Assembly: GCA_009712635.1 (NCBI GenBank)
Contig: WASS01000015.1
Span: forward strand, 1-64,000
Direction: 5' to 3'
DNA length: 64,000 bases
Source: Hungatella sp.
GTDB taxonomy: Bacteria; Bacillota; Clostridia; Lachnospirales; Lachnospiraceae
Under the pieces are notes generated by a model. The model ran no database searches. It was not told the origin of the DNA and saw only the letters and a program-made list of their open reading frames with translations. Positions 9,316 through 17,419 of this stretch are shown piece by piece (position 1 is the stretch's first letter; every line of letters begins with the position of its first letter). A program made the translations under genes and the position numbers.

Positions 9316-10149
9316 ATGAGGAAAAAGCTGGTCTTGCTTTTGATGGCTGTCGCTGTTTTTTCCTGGGGATGCTCTAAAAAGGAACCGGATCATCTTGTAC
9401 TGGTGGAAGGCGGGACTGCCATTGCAGTCTCAACCGGAACTACCCAGGAAGCGCCCGCAATTGAGGACTTTTACATAGGGAAATACGAGGTAACGCAAGA
9501 GGAATGGACTGAGGTTATGGGAAGTAATCCTTCCACTTTTAAAGGACGCCATCTGCCTGTTGATTCAGTAAGCTGGTATGACAGTATTGAATATTGCAAC
9601 AGGAGAAGCGAAAAGGAAGGGCTGATTCCCTATTATAAAATTGACAAACAAAATCCTGATCCGGAAAACGTCTGCGATTATGATGATATCAGGTGGATTG
9701 TTACAAAAGAGGAAGGAGCCAATGGATACCGCCTTCCTACCGAAGCCGAATGGACTTATGCCGCAGGCGGAGGATCAAATAGTCAGAAATTTATATATAG
9801 CGGAAGTTCTGATGAGGAAGAGACCGTATGGTATTGGAGAAATGCGGGAAAAGAGTATTTAAAGGGAGACTGGTACTGGCCTGATATCGAAGCCAATGAA
9901 AATCAGACCCACCCAGTTGGAAGTAAAAAAGCCAATGAGCTGGGAATTTTCGATATGTCCGGAAATGTCCGGGAATGGTGTTTTGACTGGTATCAGGATA
10001 CCACTATTCCAAATGGATTTTACCGGGTATGGAAAGGAGGCGGCTGGGTGGGCGATGTTACCAGCTGCAGGATAACCTACCGGGGTAAATTTGAACCAAA
10101 CGGTATAGGGGCTGATATGGGGCTTCGTGTATGCAGGGACAGAGGGTAA
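9316..10149 (+). CDS. SUMF1/FGE-fold lipoprotein-like protein
   Basis: Contains the formylglycine-generating-enzyme (SUMF1) fold across nearly its whole length: IGKYEVTQEEW, LPVDSVSWYDSIEYCN, YRLPTEAEWTYAA, FDMSGNVREWCFDWY and a C-terminal GLRVCRD. The N-terminus is a hydrophobic signal with a Cys (SWGCSKK) that looks like a lipoprotein site, although Ser at -3 is atypical. The region matching the paired active-site cysteines of true FGE retains only the second (GGGWVGDVTSC), so sulfatase-activating activity is unlikely; many such domains are non-enzymatic or bind sugars. Start at ATG 9316, preceded by an AAAGGGA site, rather than the TTG at 9310. It follows the xylanase on the same strand; a shared role is only a suggestion. 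Confidence 0.8.
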   Translation: MRKKLVLLLMAVAVFSWGCSKKEPDHLVLVEGGTAIAVSTGTTQEAPAIEDFYIGKYEVTQEEWTEVMGSNPSTFKGRHLPVDSVSWYDSIEYCNRRSEKEGLIPYYKIDKQNPDPENVCDYDDIRWIVTKEEGANGYRLPTEAEWTYAAGGGSNSQKFIYSGSSDEEETVWYWRNAGKEYLKGDWYWPDIEANENQTHPVGSKKANELGIFDMSGNVREWCFDWYQDTTIPNGFYRVWKGGGWVGDVTSCRITYRGKFEPNGIGADMGLRVCRDRG

Positions 10150-10160
10150 TTCTGTCCCTG
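10134..10160 (+). terminator. Rho-independent terminator
   Basis: CAGGGACAGA (10134-10143) pairs perfectly with TCTGTCCCTG (10151-10160), followed by TTCTTTTATT. The stem overlaps the last codons of the SUMF1-fold gene. Confidence 0.85.
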
Positions 10161-10177
10161 TTCTTTTATTACGGCTG

Positions 10178-10870
10178 CTATTCCTCTAATGACAGCTTTG
10201 CCGCTTTGACCGCATGAATTATCGTTGTATCAAATACAGGCAGATCCGTATCCTCCTGCTTAATTAAAAACCCGATTTCCGTGCAGCCCAGTATCACACC
10301 CTGTGCTCCCCGTTTTTTTAACCCCTCAATAATTTGAAGATACCGTTCCTTTGATGTTTCCAGAATAGAGCCAAGACATAATTCGTCAAATATAATACTG
10401 TTTACTGCTTCAATCTCGTCGGCTTCAGGAATCAGTACCTGGATGCCGGCATTTTTCAGCTTTTCTTTATAAAATTCCTGAGTCATGGTATATTTAGTTC
10501 CCAGCAACGCCACTGTGGTAATGTGATTCTTCTTCAATTCTTCCGCTGTCACTTCTGCAACATGTACAATAGGAATGTGAATTCTCTTTTGTATCTGTGG
10601 TGCCACTTTATGCATGGTATTCGTTGCAATTACAAGGAAATCGGCTCCTGCTTTTTCAAGAGACTCCGCTGCCCCAGCTAAGATATCCCCGCCCTCTTCC
10701 CAGTTACCTTCTGCCTGACAGCGCTCAATTTCAGAAAAATCCACACTGTATAACAGAATCTTTGCTGAATGAAGACCTCCCAGTTCCTGCTTTACCGTTT
10801 CATTCATGATCTGGTAATAGGTAACTGTACTTTCCCAGCTCATACCTCCGATGATTCCAATTGTTTTCAT
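10178..10870 (-). CDS. Aspartate/glutamate racemase family protein
   Basis: PLP-independent amino-acid racemase fold of about 230 aa with two alpha/beta halves. N-terminal KTIGIIGGMSWEST is typical of the aspartate racemase / YgeA branch. The first catalytic position is Thr83 in IATNTMHK instead of the usual Cys; the second is Cys196 in ILGCTEIG. A Thr/Cys pair is what is known for E. coli YgeA, a broad-specificity L-amino-acid/glutamate racemase, so the enzyme may still be active. The ATG at 10870 is preferred over a GTG at 10876 because GAGGAG lies eight bases before it. The gene downstream of the glyoxalase-DinB gene starts 15 nt past that gene's stop, so the two may be cotranscribed. Confidence 0.85.
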   Translation of the reverse strand: MKTIGIIGGMSWESTVTYYQIMNETVKQELGGLHSAKILLYSVDFSEIERCQAEGNWEEGGDILAGAAESLEKAGADFLVIATNTMHKVAPQIQKRIHIPIVHVAEVTAEELKKNHITTVALLGTKYTMTQEFYKEKLKNAGIQVLIPEADEIEAVNSIIFDELCLGSILETSKERYLQIIEGLKKRGAQGVILGCTEIGFLIKQEDTDLPVFDTTIIHAVKAAKLSLEE

Positions 10871-10885
10871 AAACACATCTCCTCT

Positions 10886-11827
10886 TTAAAAGAATTTGCT
10901 GTATTCCTCTGTTGGAACAGGATTTTCCAGGCCTAATACTCTTGGCCATAAGCCGGTATCTGCAATGATAAATCCCATTACCATGCCCATATGGGTATGC
11001 AAATGCCGAAACTGTGCTAAAACAAGGGTAAATCTGTTGTATTCGCAGTCCCTTGGCATACAGGTTAATTCGTCATCTGTGAGTTTCAGAAGATAATCGG
11101 TTAGCTTATGGTTAATCTCTTCCAAATAGTGATTTATTTCTTCTCTTGTAAGCTGCTTAACTGAGATCACATCCAGATTGTTTAAATCTTTCTCATGGAA
11201 CTCCGGTTCTCCATACTCTTTATCTCTGGGATTCATAAACCATCGATCCAGGGAATGCAGCATATGGTAAATATGTTTCCAGCACGGCATCTTAGCGTAT
11301 TCCTTATTCCACAATTCATCCGGAACACACTCAATTACATTTTTTACTTCCCACAGAGCGCGGTTCGTCTGATCTTTGATTGTCTCAGCCAAAGCAGTCT
11401 CTTTTCTCACTACTCTGTCAGCCATGGGGTGTCCTTCATGAAACTGAACCAGATCCCAGAGATTTCCATACAGATCTTCAAAGACAGCCACAATACCATA
11501 ATCCTGCTCCTTTGGTTCCCGGATAAATGTAATTCCAAGCTGCTTCATCTCTTCAAAGTCCCTGTAAAAATCATCCGTTCCCAAAAACAGGAATACTCTC
11601 CCTCCAGCCTGATTGCCGATAAAAGGTTCCTGTACCGGTTTGGAGGCCTTTGCCAGCAGAACCGTGGTTCCATAAGCGCCGGGTGGAGATACCACAACCC
11701 AGCGTTTATCCTGCTCCTGCTGATACGTATCTTCGATCAGATTAAAATGCAGTTTTTTTGTGTAAAAATCAATTGCTTCATCATAATCCTTTACTACCAG
11801 CGCAATATGTACCAGTGCCTGTGTCAT
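10886..11827 (-). CDS. Glyoxalase (VOC)-DinB-like fusion protein
   Basis: Two domains: an N-terminal vicinal-oxygen-chelate domain (about residues 1-135; opening VHIALVVKDYDEAIDFYTKKL, ending EDLYGNLWDLVQ) and a C-terminal four-helix DinB/DUF664-like domain (about 150-300, with DELWNKEYAKMPCWKHIYHM and RHLHTHMGM). VOC domains occur in glyoxalases, dioxygenases and drug-binding proteins; DinB-like domains include thiol transferases with a metal-binding His triad. The His residues in the C-terminal part fit such a site. An AAGGAG site places the start at ATG 11827 (313 aa), not at the longer frame. The substrate is unknown; detoxification of an electrophile is a reasonable guess only. Confidence 0.8.
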   Translation of the reverse strand: MTQALVHIALVVKDYDEAIDFYTKKLHFNLIEDTYQQEQDKRWVVVSPPGAYGTTVLLAKASKPVQEPFIGNQAGGRVFLFLGTDDFYRDFEEMKQLGITFIREPKEQDYGIVAVFEDLYGNLWDLVQFHEGHPMADRVVRKETALAETIKDQTNRALWEVKNVIECVPDELWNKEYAKMPCWKHIYHMLHSLDRWFMNPRDKEYGEPEFHEKDLNNLDVISVKQLTREEINHYLEEINHKLTDYLLKLTDDELTCMPRDCEYNRFTLVLAQFRHLHTHMGMVMGFIIADTGLWPRVLGLENPVPTEEYSKFF

Positions 11828-11846
11828 TATAATATTCTCCTTTGTT

Positions 11847-12230
11847 TTAGATCTTTTTGCGATTTCCGTCTTTATCAAAATTCTTTCTTAATGCGATTTC
11901 CGTTGGAATCAGGGAGGCCAGCAGTATAACTGTCTGCACACCCATTACTACAGAACCGAATTCGCCTACTGTTTGTATATCCTTTCCAATAAAAAGCAAC
12001 ATGACCAAAGCAGATGGGATCAGCATACAAAGACCGATGATCTTCCAGTTTTTTCCGCAATGGTGGTGGGCAAACTCCCAGGTGTCTTTGTTTTTCATGG
12101 ACATGGTAGTTCTGTATCCCGCCAGATGATTTATTTCCTTGGGAGGATTTTTTATAAAAATATAGCCAATCACGATCATAATAAAAGGTAATACCAGATT
12201 CATTACAGTCATAAAAATCCAGAAACCCAT
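11847..12230 (-). CDS. SdpI/YhfL-family small membrane protein
   Basis: A 127-aa protein with about three membrane helices and the family signature between TM1 and TM2: LAGYRTTMSMKNKDTWEFAH followed by W. In B. subtilis SdpI gives immunity to the SdpC toxin and represses signalling, but most family members have no known role. This one is half-length compared with SdpI and lacks the second repeat, like YhfL-type members. It is sandwiched between the VOC-DinB gene and a DUF3784 gene on the same strand with short gaps (19 and 27 nt), so these may form one operon. No toxin gene was found beside it. Confidence 0.78.
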   Translation of the reverse strand: MGFWIFMTVMNLVLPFIMIVIGYIFIKNPPKEINHLAGYRTTMSMKNKDTWEFAHHHCGKNWKIIGLCMLIPSALVMLLFIGKDIQTVGEFGSVVMGVQTVILLASLIPTEIALRKNFDKDGNRKKI

Positions 12231-12257
12231 ACGCGACTCTCCTATCTGAAATTCAGG

Positions 12258-13010
12258 CTATTTTAACAGTGACTTCAATTGCGTATAAAGTGCCTCCGTT
12301 TTTTCCCGACTCTGATCATTTATAATATGCAGACTTTCTTCGGTTTCAATCAGGATAAAAGGAGGTCTGGAAGCATCGATATATACGTGGGCAGTATTTC
12401 CGTCTGCATCAAACCGGCCTTTTAGAATGGAACCTAAATCAGAACCATTTTTCTTACTTAATCCAAAAGGTATGGTCTCTTCCAGTGTAATGGTTTTTAT
12501 TCCGTCAAGGGGAATGGTTTCACCATAATAGGAGGATATCTTCAGGGTATCACCGCCGATTGTATAAACAGGGGGTAATGAAGCCCGGTACAACGTGATA
12601 CTCACCAAAAGCAGAACTGGAAACATAACAATAAAGATACCGGCAGCAATAAACAACGTTTCCTTTTTGCTTTTGCGTATATCTTTCTTATTCTCATATC
12701 CCGCCTTATAACACCGCGTATTGGAAATATACAAGGCTATCCCGATATCAGCGATTAAGAAGATAAAATAAAAAATAAAATAAGGAGTACGGTAAACGCT
12801 GTCTAAGGGTATGAAAAAAAGTCCTGCAGTCGCGAAAAGTATGAGTAACATAGAAACCCCCATCGTCCGGCACAACTTTTGTGAATTATATTTTTCCTTT
12901 TCCTCAGGGCTTGACGTATTATACCCTGCAATGAGAAATGAACCACGTCCTGTCAGTAAAACGGCTGACAAAACAAACAACAGTATAAAAATAACCCATA
13001 CAACAAACAT
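12258..13010 (-). CDS. DUF3784 / bacterial PH-like membrane protein
   Basis: A 250-aa protein with an N-terminal membrane helix followed by the DUF3784 hallmark (LLTGRGSFLIAGYNTSSPEE, then KLCRTMG). It has two more helices around residues 50-95, a fourth near 120-145, and a soluble C-terminal beta-rich tail of about 100 residues resembling a bacterial PH domain (PVYTIGGDTLKISSYYGETI, then IETEESLHIIND). AGGAGG lies seven bases before the ATG. Function is unknown; such proteins often sit in membrane-stress or SdpI-like neighbourhoods, as here. Confidence 0.72.
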   Translation of the reverse strand: MFVVWVIFILLFVLSAVLLTGRGSFLIAGYNTSSPEEKEKYNSQKLCRTMGVSMLLILFATAGLFFIPLDSVYRTPYFIFYFIFLIADIGIALYISNTRCYKAGYENKKDIRKSKKETLFIAAGIFIVMFPVLLLVSITLYRASLPPVYTIGGDTLKISSYYGETIPLDGIKTITLEETIPFGLSKKNGSDLGSILKGRFDADGNTAHVYIDASRPPFILIETEESLHIINDQSREKTEALYTQLKSLLK

Positions 13011-13226
13011 TGCTCAACCTCCTGTCCCCCATGATATTTTGTACCTGGAATTAATTGAAACATTTTAGTCTCCTAATTATCAGAATATTACAAATGGCAG
13101 ATAAGTTCAAGTCATTTGCATTCTTTATTTTCGAGAAATCGGTCTGATCTGAATAATGAGGACTTAACCTGGGGTTAAATTTCTCTGAAACAGATTAATT
13201 AATACTCCATTGAAGTCTGAAAGCAG

Positions 13227-13251
13227 ATCTGATACGATTACAGTATCAGAT
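13227..13251. promoter_or_regulatory. Palindrome upstream of the XRE pseudogene (candidate operator)
   Basis: ATCTGATAC, a 7-nt spacer, then GTATCAGAT: a perfect 9-bp inverted repeat ending 26 nt before the ATG of the broken XRE regulator. Its position suits an autoregulatory operator or an early mRNA hairpin. Confidence 0.5.
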
Positions 13252-13277
13252 GTTTGATCAAAACGGAGGACAAACCA

Positions 13278-13794
13278 ATGCCATTAAATAATGTGATTCG
13301 GGAAAGAAGAAAAGAGGCCGGGCTAACCCAGGAAGATATAGCTGATTATCTTGGCGTATCTGCCCCTGCCGTAAGCAAATGGGAAAAAGGAAGCACCTCC
13401 CCAGACATCACCCTGCTGCCTGCACTGGCACGCCTTTTAAAGATTGATATCAATACTCTTTTATGTTTTGATACAGAACCTGACAGAGTTATTCTGTTTA
13501 CAGGAGTATGATACTTACTTAGCTCCTCTTCAAACCGCAATTGACCAGAAAAATGTTTCAGAAATCATAACCCTTCTGAATTCCATACTGAGCTCTCTGC
13601 TTCACCCTGGGGAGCTCAATAACTCCCTCCTGTACCGGCACATTTCAATGCCGAGTCATACGGCAGAAATTCGAAAAAAAATGATGAAAATAATTCTTAG
13701 CGAACTCGAGGACGGCGATCAGTATTCTTACCTTCATTCTAATGAAGAATTTAAGGAACTAATAAAAAAATACCAGTCTGCGCTGGTAAGGTAA
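13278..13794 (+). pseudogene. Degenerate XRE-family regulator with internal deletion and frameshift
   Basis: An intact N-terminal XRE helix-turn-helix (about 70 aa, VIRERRKEAGLTQEDIADYL through ALARLLKIDINTLLCF) is followed by a stop at 13511. The next frame continues as about 100 aa (LTELFCLQEYDTYLAPLQTA to the stop at 13794). That second piece resembles the C-terminal end of the long XRE regulators common in Lachnospiraceae (about 350-370 aa). The middle tetratricopeptide-like part is missing and the two ends are joined out of frame. A GGAGG precedes the ATG at 13278, so the short HTH protein could still be made. The family comparison is from memory. Confidence 0.65.
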
Positions 13795-13803
13795 AAAGCT
13801 TAA

Positions 13804-13829
13804 GAGCCGGGGGAACATCTAACCGGCTC
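13804..13829 (-). terminator. Terminator of the 13.9-15.0 kb membrane-protein pair
   Basis: GAGCCGG (13804-13810) pairs with CCGGCTC (13823-13829). Read on the minus strand the stem is followed by TTAAGCTTTTTA, so it probably ends the minus-strand transcript coming from 14964-13855. Confidence 0.6.
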
Positions 13830-13854
13830 CAGCAGGGTCAGGTTTTCATTTAGT

Positions 13855-14430
13855 TTAATTTTGCCGCATATATTCATTATTTATCATTTCTTTCAGCTGT
13901 TCAGCTGTGCCGTATAATTCCTTTAGTTCTTCCTTTGATATGATTTTTTTAATATCTAAGTCTGCCTGCAAATAATCTCCCCAATCAGGTTTCATGTCAT
14001 AAAAATCGGGGAGATAATAACAAACCGTTGTGCCATATCCTCCATTATATTCCGTTGATACCCTTGCAGTCTTTTTTGCCAGATCTATATTATAAATTTC
14101 TAAATTCACGATATATTCCTTATCATAATACTTATACAAAATCTTAGTATTGATTTTTATTAAATCTGGTCCATATAAAGCTTCCACATCAGAAGCAAAT
14201 TTTATTTTTAAACACTCTTTTTCATCATAGGTTACAATTTCTGCATTCAATTGATTATCCTTAAAATAATCCGCGTATTGATCCAAATTATTGATTGCAT
14301 CCTGTACTCCAGCATTGATGTTTATAGAACCGGCTTCTTTGGATATATTATTTTTAGTTAATAATAATGCAGCTGAAAAGAGTATTAGTAAGAACAGTAA
14401 ACAGAAGATATTTATTCCATATTTTTTCAT
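13855..14430 (-). CDS. Hypothetical membrane-anchored protein
   Basis: Unrecognised 191-aa protein. Seen: one N-terminal membrane helix (about residues 5-25) without a lipobox Cys or clear cleavage site, then a mainly polar extracellular domain with many Asp/Glu/Lys/Tyr residues and a beta-rich middle (LIKINTKILYKYYDKEYIVN). AGGATGG lies before the ATG. It follows the DUF2628 gene by 18 nt, so both are likely expressed together. The base composition is more AT-rich than that of neighbouring genes. Confidence 0.6.
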   Translation of the reverse strand: MKKYGINIFCLLFLLILFSAALLLTKNNISKEAGSININAGVQDAINNLDQYADYFKDNQLNAEIVTYDEKECLKIKFASDVEALYGPDLIKINTKILYKYYDKEYIVNLEIYNIDLAKKTARVSTEYNGGYGTTVCYYLPDFYDMKPDWGDYLQADLDIKKIISKEELKELYGTAEQLKEMINNEYMRQN

Positions 14431-14448
14431 TATTCCATCCTGAATCTT

Positions 14449-14964
14449 TTATTTATTAAACACGTCTGCTTGAATCATCAGGGTTTTGTACCGTACAGAC
14501 TGTAAATTATTTTTTTTCTCTCCAGTAGAAAATAAAATGATACCAGAAAAGGCAACAAAAACTGTTATCAGTAAAGCAACGAAAATGCCTAAAACATTGG
14601 TACCACCTAGTTTTTTTATGTACTGGATTGCTTCCCATTCTGTCAATTGGTTGGTTTGTGCCAGAACTTTTAATTCTCTCTTTCGGTAATAGGCGTTGGC
14701 GTAAATACCGACTAATATATGCAGTATCAGACCGCTTCCTGGAATGATGGCTGCAAATAAAGTGATAACCCCAAATAAAAAACCTTCCAAATACATTTTT
14801 CTGTATACCAGCCAATATAAGGGGAAAAAGAATGCCGCCCAGTTCCAGCTGCTGAAGTTTTGCTGCATCATTCTGCCACGCCACTGTTTTTCGTAATATC
14901 CGTAATTCTCTCCTACAAATAATTCCGCTTTCCTCTCATATATTTTATATTGTTCCTCTGTCAT
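14449..14964 (-). CDS. DUF2628 membrane protein
   Basis: A 171-aa protein with a short soluble N-terminus (VGENYGYYEKQWRGRM), the FSSWNWAAFFFPLYWLVYRK motif typical of DUF2628, and about three membrane helices (residues 40-90 and 122-146). The family is widespread in Firmicutes with no known function. AGGAGG precedes the ATG. It is the first gene of a two-gene unit with the anchored protein downstream. Confidence 0.78.
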   Translation of the reverse strand: MTEEQYKIYERKAELFVGENYGYYEKQWRGRMMQQNFSSWNWAAFFFPLYWLVYRKMYLEGFLFGVITLFAAIIPGSGLILHILVGIYANAYYRKRELKVLAQTNQLTEWEAIQYIKKLGGTNVLGIFVALLITVFVAFSGIILFSTGEKKNNLQSVRYKTLMIQADVFNK

Positions 14965-15279
14965 AAATACTCCTCCTAAAGTTTAAGGTTATCACTAATT
15001 AATCACTTAATTATTATACATAAATTTGTTACAAAATACAGATATATGTAATAATTAGCACGCTGTATGTAATTTTTGGTATAATCTTGTCGTTTTTTAC
15101 TATTGAGCAATCAGAGAATTATTGATTTCATTATCAAACAGTAATCTTTATGTATCATAAGCTTTTAAATGTGCAATAATATAAAGTGATACAAATTGTA
15201 TCGATATTTAATTTTTTCATTGAGTTTTCTTTTATTTATGTTACTATAAAATCAACAAAAAATTTTAGAGGAGGTATCT
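14965..15279. other. AT-rich divergent intergenic region
   Basis: No gene seen in 315 nt between the divergent DUF2628 gene and the ATPase/TOPRIM pair. It contains the GATACAA-A-TTGTATC palindrome, listed separately, and TTGAGT with a downstream ACTATAAAAT near 15218-15252 that could be the promoter of the ATPase gene. Confidence 0.5.
15188..15202. promoter_or_regulatory. Palindrome upstream of the ATPase/TOPRIM pair (candidate operator)
   Basis: GATACAA-A-TTGTATC, a 7-1-7 inverted repeat about 80 nt before the ATPase start and just upstream of the likely promoter. It suits a dimeric repressor or activator. Confidence 0.45.
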
Positions 15280-16683
15280 ATGCCAGAAGCGATTGTCCGC
15301 ATCAGCGAAATCCAGTTAACCGATTTAAAGAATACACATTATGGAAAAATTGAGATGCCAGCCTTTGCAGAAAAAAGCTATTTTTCAGATAAGGCAGATC
15401 TGCTTGGTATCTATGGACAAAATGGTTCAGGAAAAACTGCCGTGATCGAAGCCATGGACATCATTCAGATGCTTTTAGCTGGAAAATCACTGCCGGAAGA
15501 CGCGGTTCACTATATTTCCGAAGAATCCGGAAGCTGCAGCATCACAGTGAAATTTCTGATTCGTTTCTCTGACAAGTCCATTCTGGCGGAATATACGGCA
15601 GAGTTTATAAGAGGTGACAGTTATCCCATGGAGATATCGGGAGAAACGTTAAGTACGGCTGTCTGGAATGAAACCCGGTTTGAAAATAAAAAGACTTTAA
15701 TTGATTATTCCTCTTCTTCAAACGGGCCAGTCTTTACGCCCAAATACCGTTACGAAGCCCTGGCTAAAAGCGGGGAAGACATCCGGATTAATTTAAGCGT
15801 GGCAAAAAAGCTTGCTCAGAAAAATACTTCCTCCTTCTTATTCAGTCAGGAAAGCAGAAGCATATTTCAGTCAGCACCGGAAGAGATCACTCAAGATTAC
15901 ATGTCAGTGATAGAGGCATTATACCAATATGCTTCTTTCAATCTGTTTGTCATCTCAAGCGCTCATTCCGGTTCCATTACCACCAGTTCCAGACTTCCAT
16001 TTGCATTTCGTTTAAACCTGGGAAACCGGATTGCAAAAGGTGATTTAACCATCCGTCTTGATGATCCTTCGGTAATCAGCAAGGATCAGTTTCAGCTTGT
16101 TACCCAGATTATCGAAGAAATGAATTCGGTTTTAACCTCACTCATTCCAGGACTGACCATAGGAATTCATAACTTTGGGGAACAGCTTCGTGAAAACGCC
16201 ACACCCGGCTACCGGATTCAGCTGATATCAAAACGAGGTGAGGTTGTAATCCCACTTAAATATGAATCCGAAGGGATCATTAAGATTATCTCTGTTCTCA
16301 ACGTCCTGATGTGTGTCTATAACCACCCTTCCATGTGCCTGATTATCGATGAACTGGATGCTGGAATCTATGAATATCTGTTAGGGGAGATTTTATCTGT
16401 ATTTGAAAAAGGGGCAAAAGGCCAGCTAATTTTTACGTCCCATAATTTAAGACCGCTGGAGATGATTCACAAAAGAAGCATTCTCTTTTCTACTGCAAAT
16501 CCGTCCAACCGGTATATCCGGCTTCAGAATGTAAAAAGCAACAATAACCTGCGGGACATGTATTTGCGCAGTATCACACTTGGAGGACAGCCTGAGGAGA
16601 TTTATGAAGAAACAGACAGTGTAGAGATTGGACGCGCATTCCGGCGTGCCGGAAAGGCGGTTTCCTATGATAAACAGGACTAA
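15280..16683 (+). CDS. AAA-family ATPase, OLD/RloA/AbiL-like
   Basis: A soluble ABC/SMC-like ATPase of 467 aa. Seen: Walker A GQNGSGKT at residues 46-53, a long insertion region, Walker B CLIIDELDA at about 353-361 and an H-loop FTSHNLRP soon after; this arrangement is typical of AAA_15/AAA_21 proteins. Such ATPases pair with a nuclease or toxin in anti-phage systems (AbiL, PARIS and related). GAGGAGG lies seven bases before the ATG. The last 17 nt overlap the next gene, which encodes a TOPRIM-like protein, so the pair is translationally coupled. Defence function is inferred from architecture and pairing; a repair-related role is possible. It lies between membrane-protein genes and pnp, not in a visible prophage. 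Confidence 0.82.
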   Translation: MPEAIVRISEIQLTDLKNTHYGKIEMPAFAEKSYFSDKADLLGIYGQNGSGKTAVIEAMDIIQMLLAGKSLPEDAVHYISEESGSCSITVKFLIRFSDKSILAEYTAEFIRGDSYPMEISGETLSTAVWNETRFENKKTLIDYSSSSNGPVFTPKYRYEALAKSGEDIRINLSVAKKLAQKNTSSFLFSQESRSIFQSAPEEITQDYMSVIEALYQYASFNLFVISSAHSGSITTSSRLPFAFRLNLGNRIAKGDLTIRLDDPSVISKDQFQLVTQIIEEMNSVLTSLIPGLTIGIHNFGEQLRENATPGYRIQLISKRGEVVIPLKYESEGIIKIISVLNVLMCVYNHPSMCLIIDELDAGIYEYLLGEILSVFEKGAKGQLIFTSHNLRPLEMIHKRSILFSTANPSNRYIRLQNVKSNNNLRDMYLRSITLGGQPEEIYEETDSVEIGRAFRRAGKAVSYDKQD

Positions 16684-17365
16684 AAAAGTCATTCTTTTTA
16701 TAGCAGAAGGACCCACAGACGAAGAAACCTTAAGTCCTGTTTTGAAAAAGATTTTTCAGAAGGAAGACGTCAGGTTTCATATTGTACATGGGGATCTGAC
16801 CAGTAACTGGTCGATTAATGCCCAAAATGCAGTAAAAACAGTGAATCAGCACATTGATATAGAACGAAAACGTTATGGATTCGACAAAAAGGATATATTA
16901 AAAGTAATACATCTGGTTGATATGGATGGCGCATTTATCAGGGAGGATCAAGTGGTTTACGCAGATCAGGCAGAAATTCTGTATTTTAATGATCACATTG
17001 AAACCCGTTCTCCGGAAACTGTGATTAACCGCAATCTAAGAAAATCCCAGATATTATCCCGGCTATCCCTCACTGGTAAAATTGGTACCATCCCCTACTC
17101 TATCTATTACTTTTCCAGAAATCTGGAGCATATCTTTCACAACAGCAAAAAAAATCTGACGGATGAAGAAAAAGTCAATTATGCAGACGCCTTTGCAGAC
17201 CGTTACTCTTCAAACCCTTCTGCCTTCATCTCATTACTTTCCGGTAATGATTTTACGGTTCCCGGCGATTACAGAGATACCTGGGAATTCATCAGCCAGG
17301 GCAACAATTCTTTAAACCGCCACAGTAACTTTCATCTTCTCTTTCAGGAATTTCCGGAAAATTAA
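16667..17365 (+). CDS. TOPRIM-like partner of the AAA ATPase (putative nuclease effector)
   Basis: A 232-aa soluble protein. A TOPRIM-type pattern is visible: a hydrophobic strand ending in Glu14 (VILFIAEGPTDEE), then an Asp-x-Asp pair at 85 and 87 (VIHLVDMDGAF), the acidic residues that hold Mg2+ in OLD nucleases and related proteins. The rest is unfamiliar. The ATG at 16667 is preceded by GGAAAGGCGG and lies inside the end of the ATPase gene (17-nt overlap), whereas the longer frame has no ribosome site. An ATPase with a separate TOPRIM protein is the layout of AbiL/RloAB and PARIS. The exact subtype is not clear from inspection. Confidence 0.7.
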   Translation: MINRTKKVILFIAEGPTDEETLSPVLKKIFQKEDVRFHIVHGDLTSNWSINAQNAVKTVNQHIDIERKRYGFDKKDILKVIHLVDMDGAFIREDQVVYADQAEILYFNDHIETRSPETVINRNLRKSQILSRLSLTGKIGTIPYSIYYFSRNLEHIFHNSKKNLTDEEKVNYADAFADRYSSNPSAFISLLSGNDFTVPGDYRDTWEFISQGNNSLNRHSNFHLLFQEFPEN

Positions 17366-17368
17366 TAA

Positions 17369-17403
17369 CAGGCAGCAGACAGTTGGATCCTGTCTGCTGC
17401 CTG
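17369..17403. terminator. Bidirectional terminator between the TOPRIM gene and pnp
   Basis: A perfect 14-bp stem, CAGGCAGCAGACAG (17369-17382) with its complement at 17390-17403. On the minus strand it is followed by TTATTAATTTTCC, fitting the end of pnp; it also lies directly after the plus-strand TOPRIM gene. Confidence 0.85.
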
Positions 17404-17419
17404 ATCATTCAAACAGCTT

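Noticed and set aside
10178-10870. Inactive racemase because the first catalytic Cys is missing
   Set aside because: Thr at this position with Cys in the second is known in active YgeA-type racemases.
11195-11929. Plus-strand 244-aa frame
   Set aside because: It lies antisense to the well-supported VOC-DinB gene, has no ribosome site and no recognisable domain.
11847-13010. Bacteriocin (SdpABC-like) locus
   Set aside because: An SdpI-family protein is present, but no SdpA, SdpB or SdpC-like gene was found beside it.
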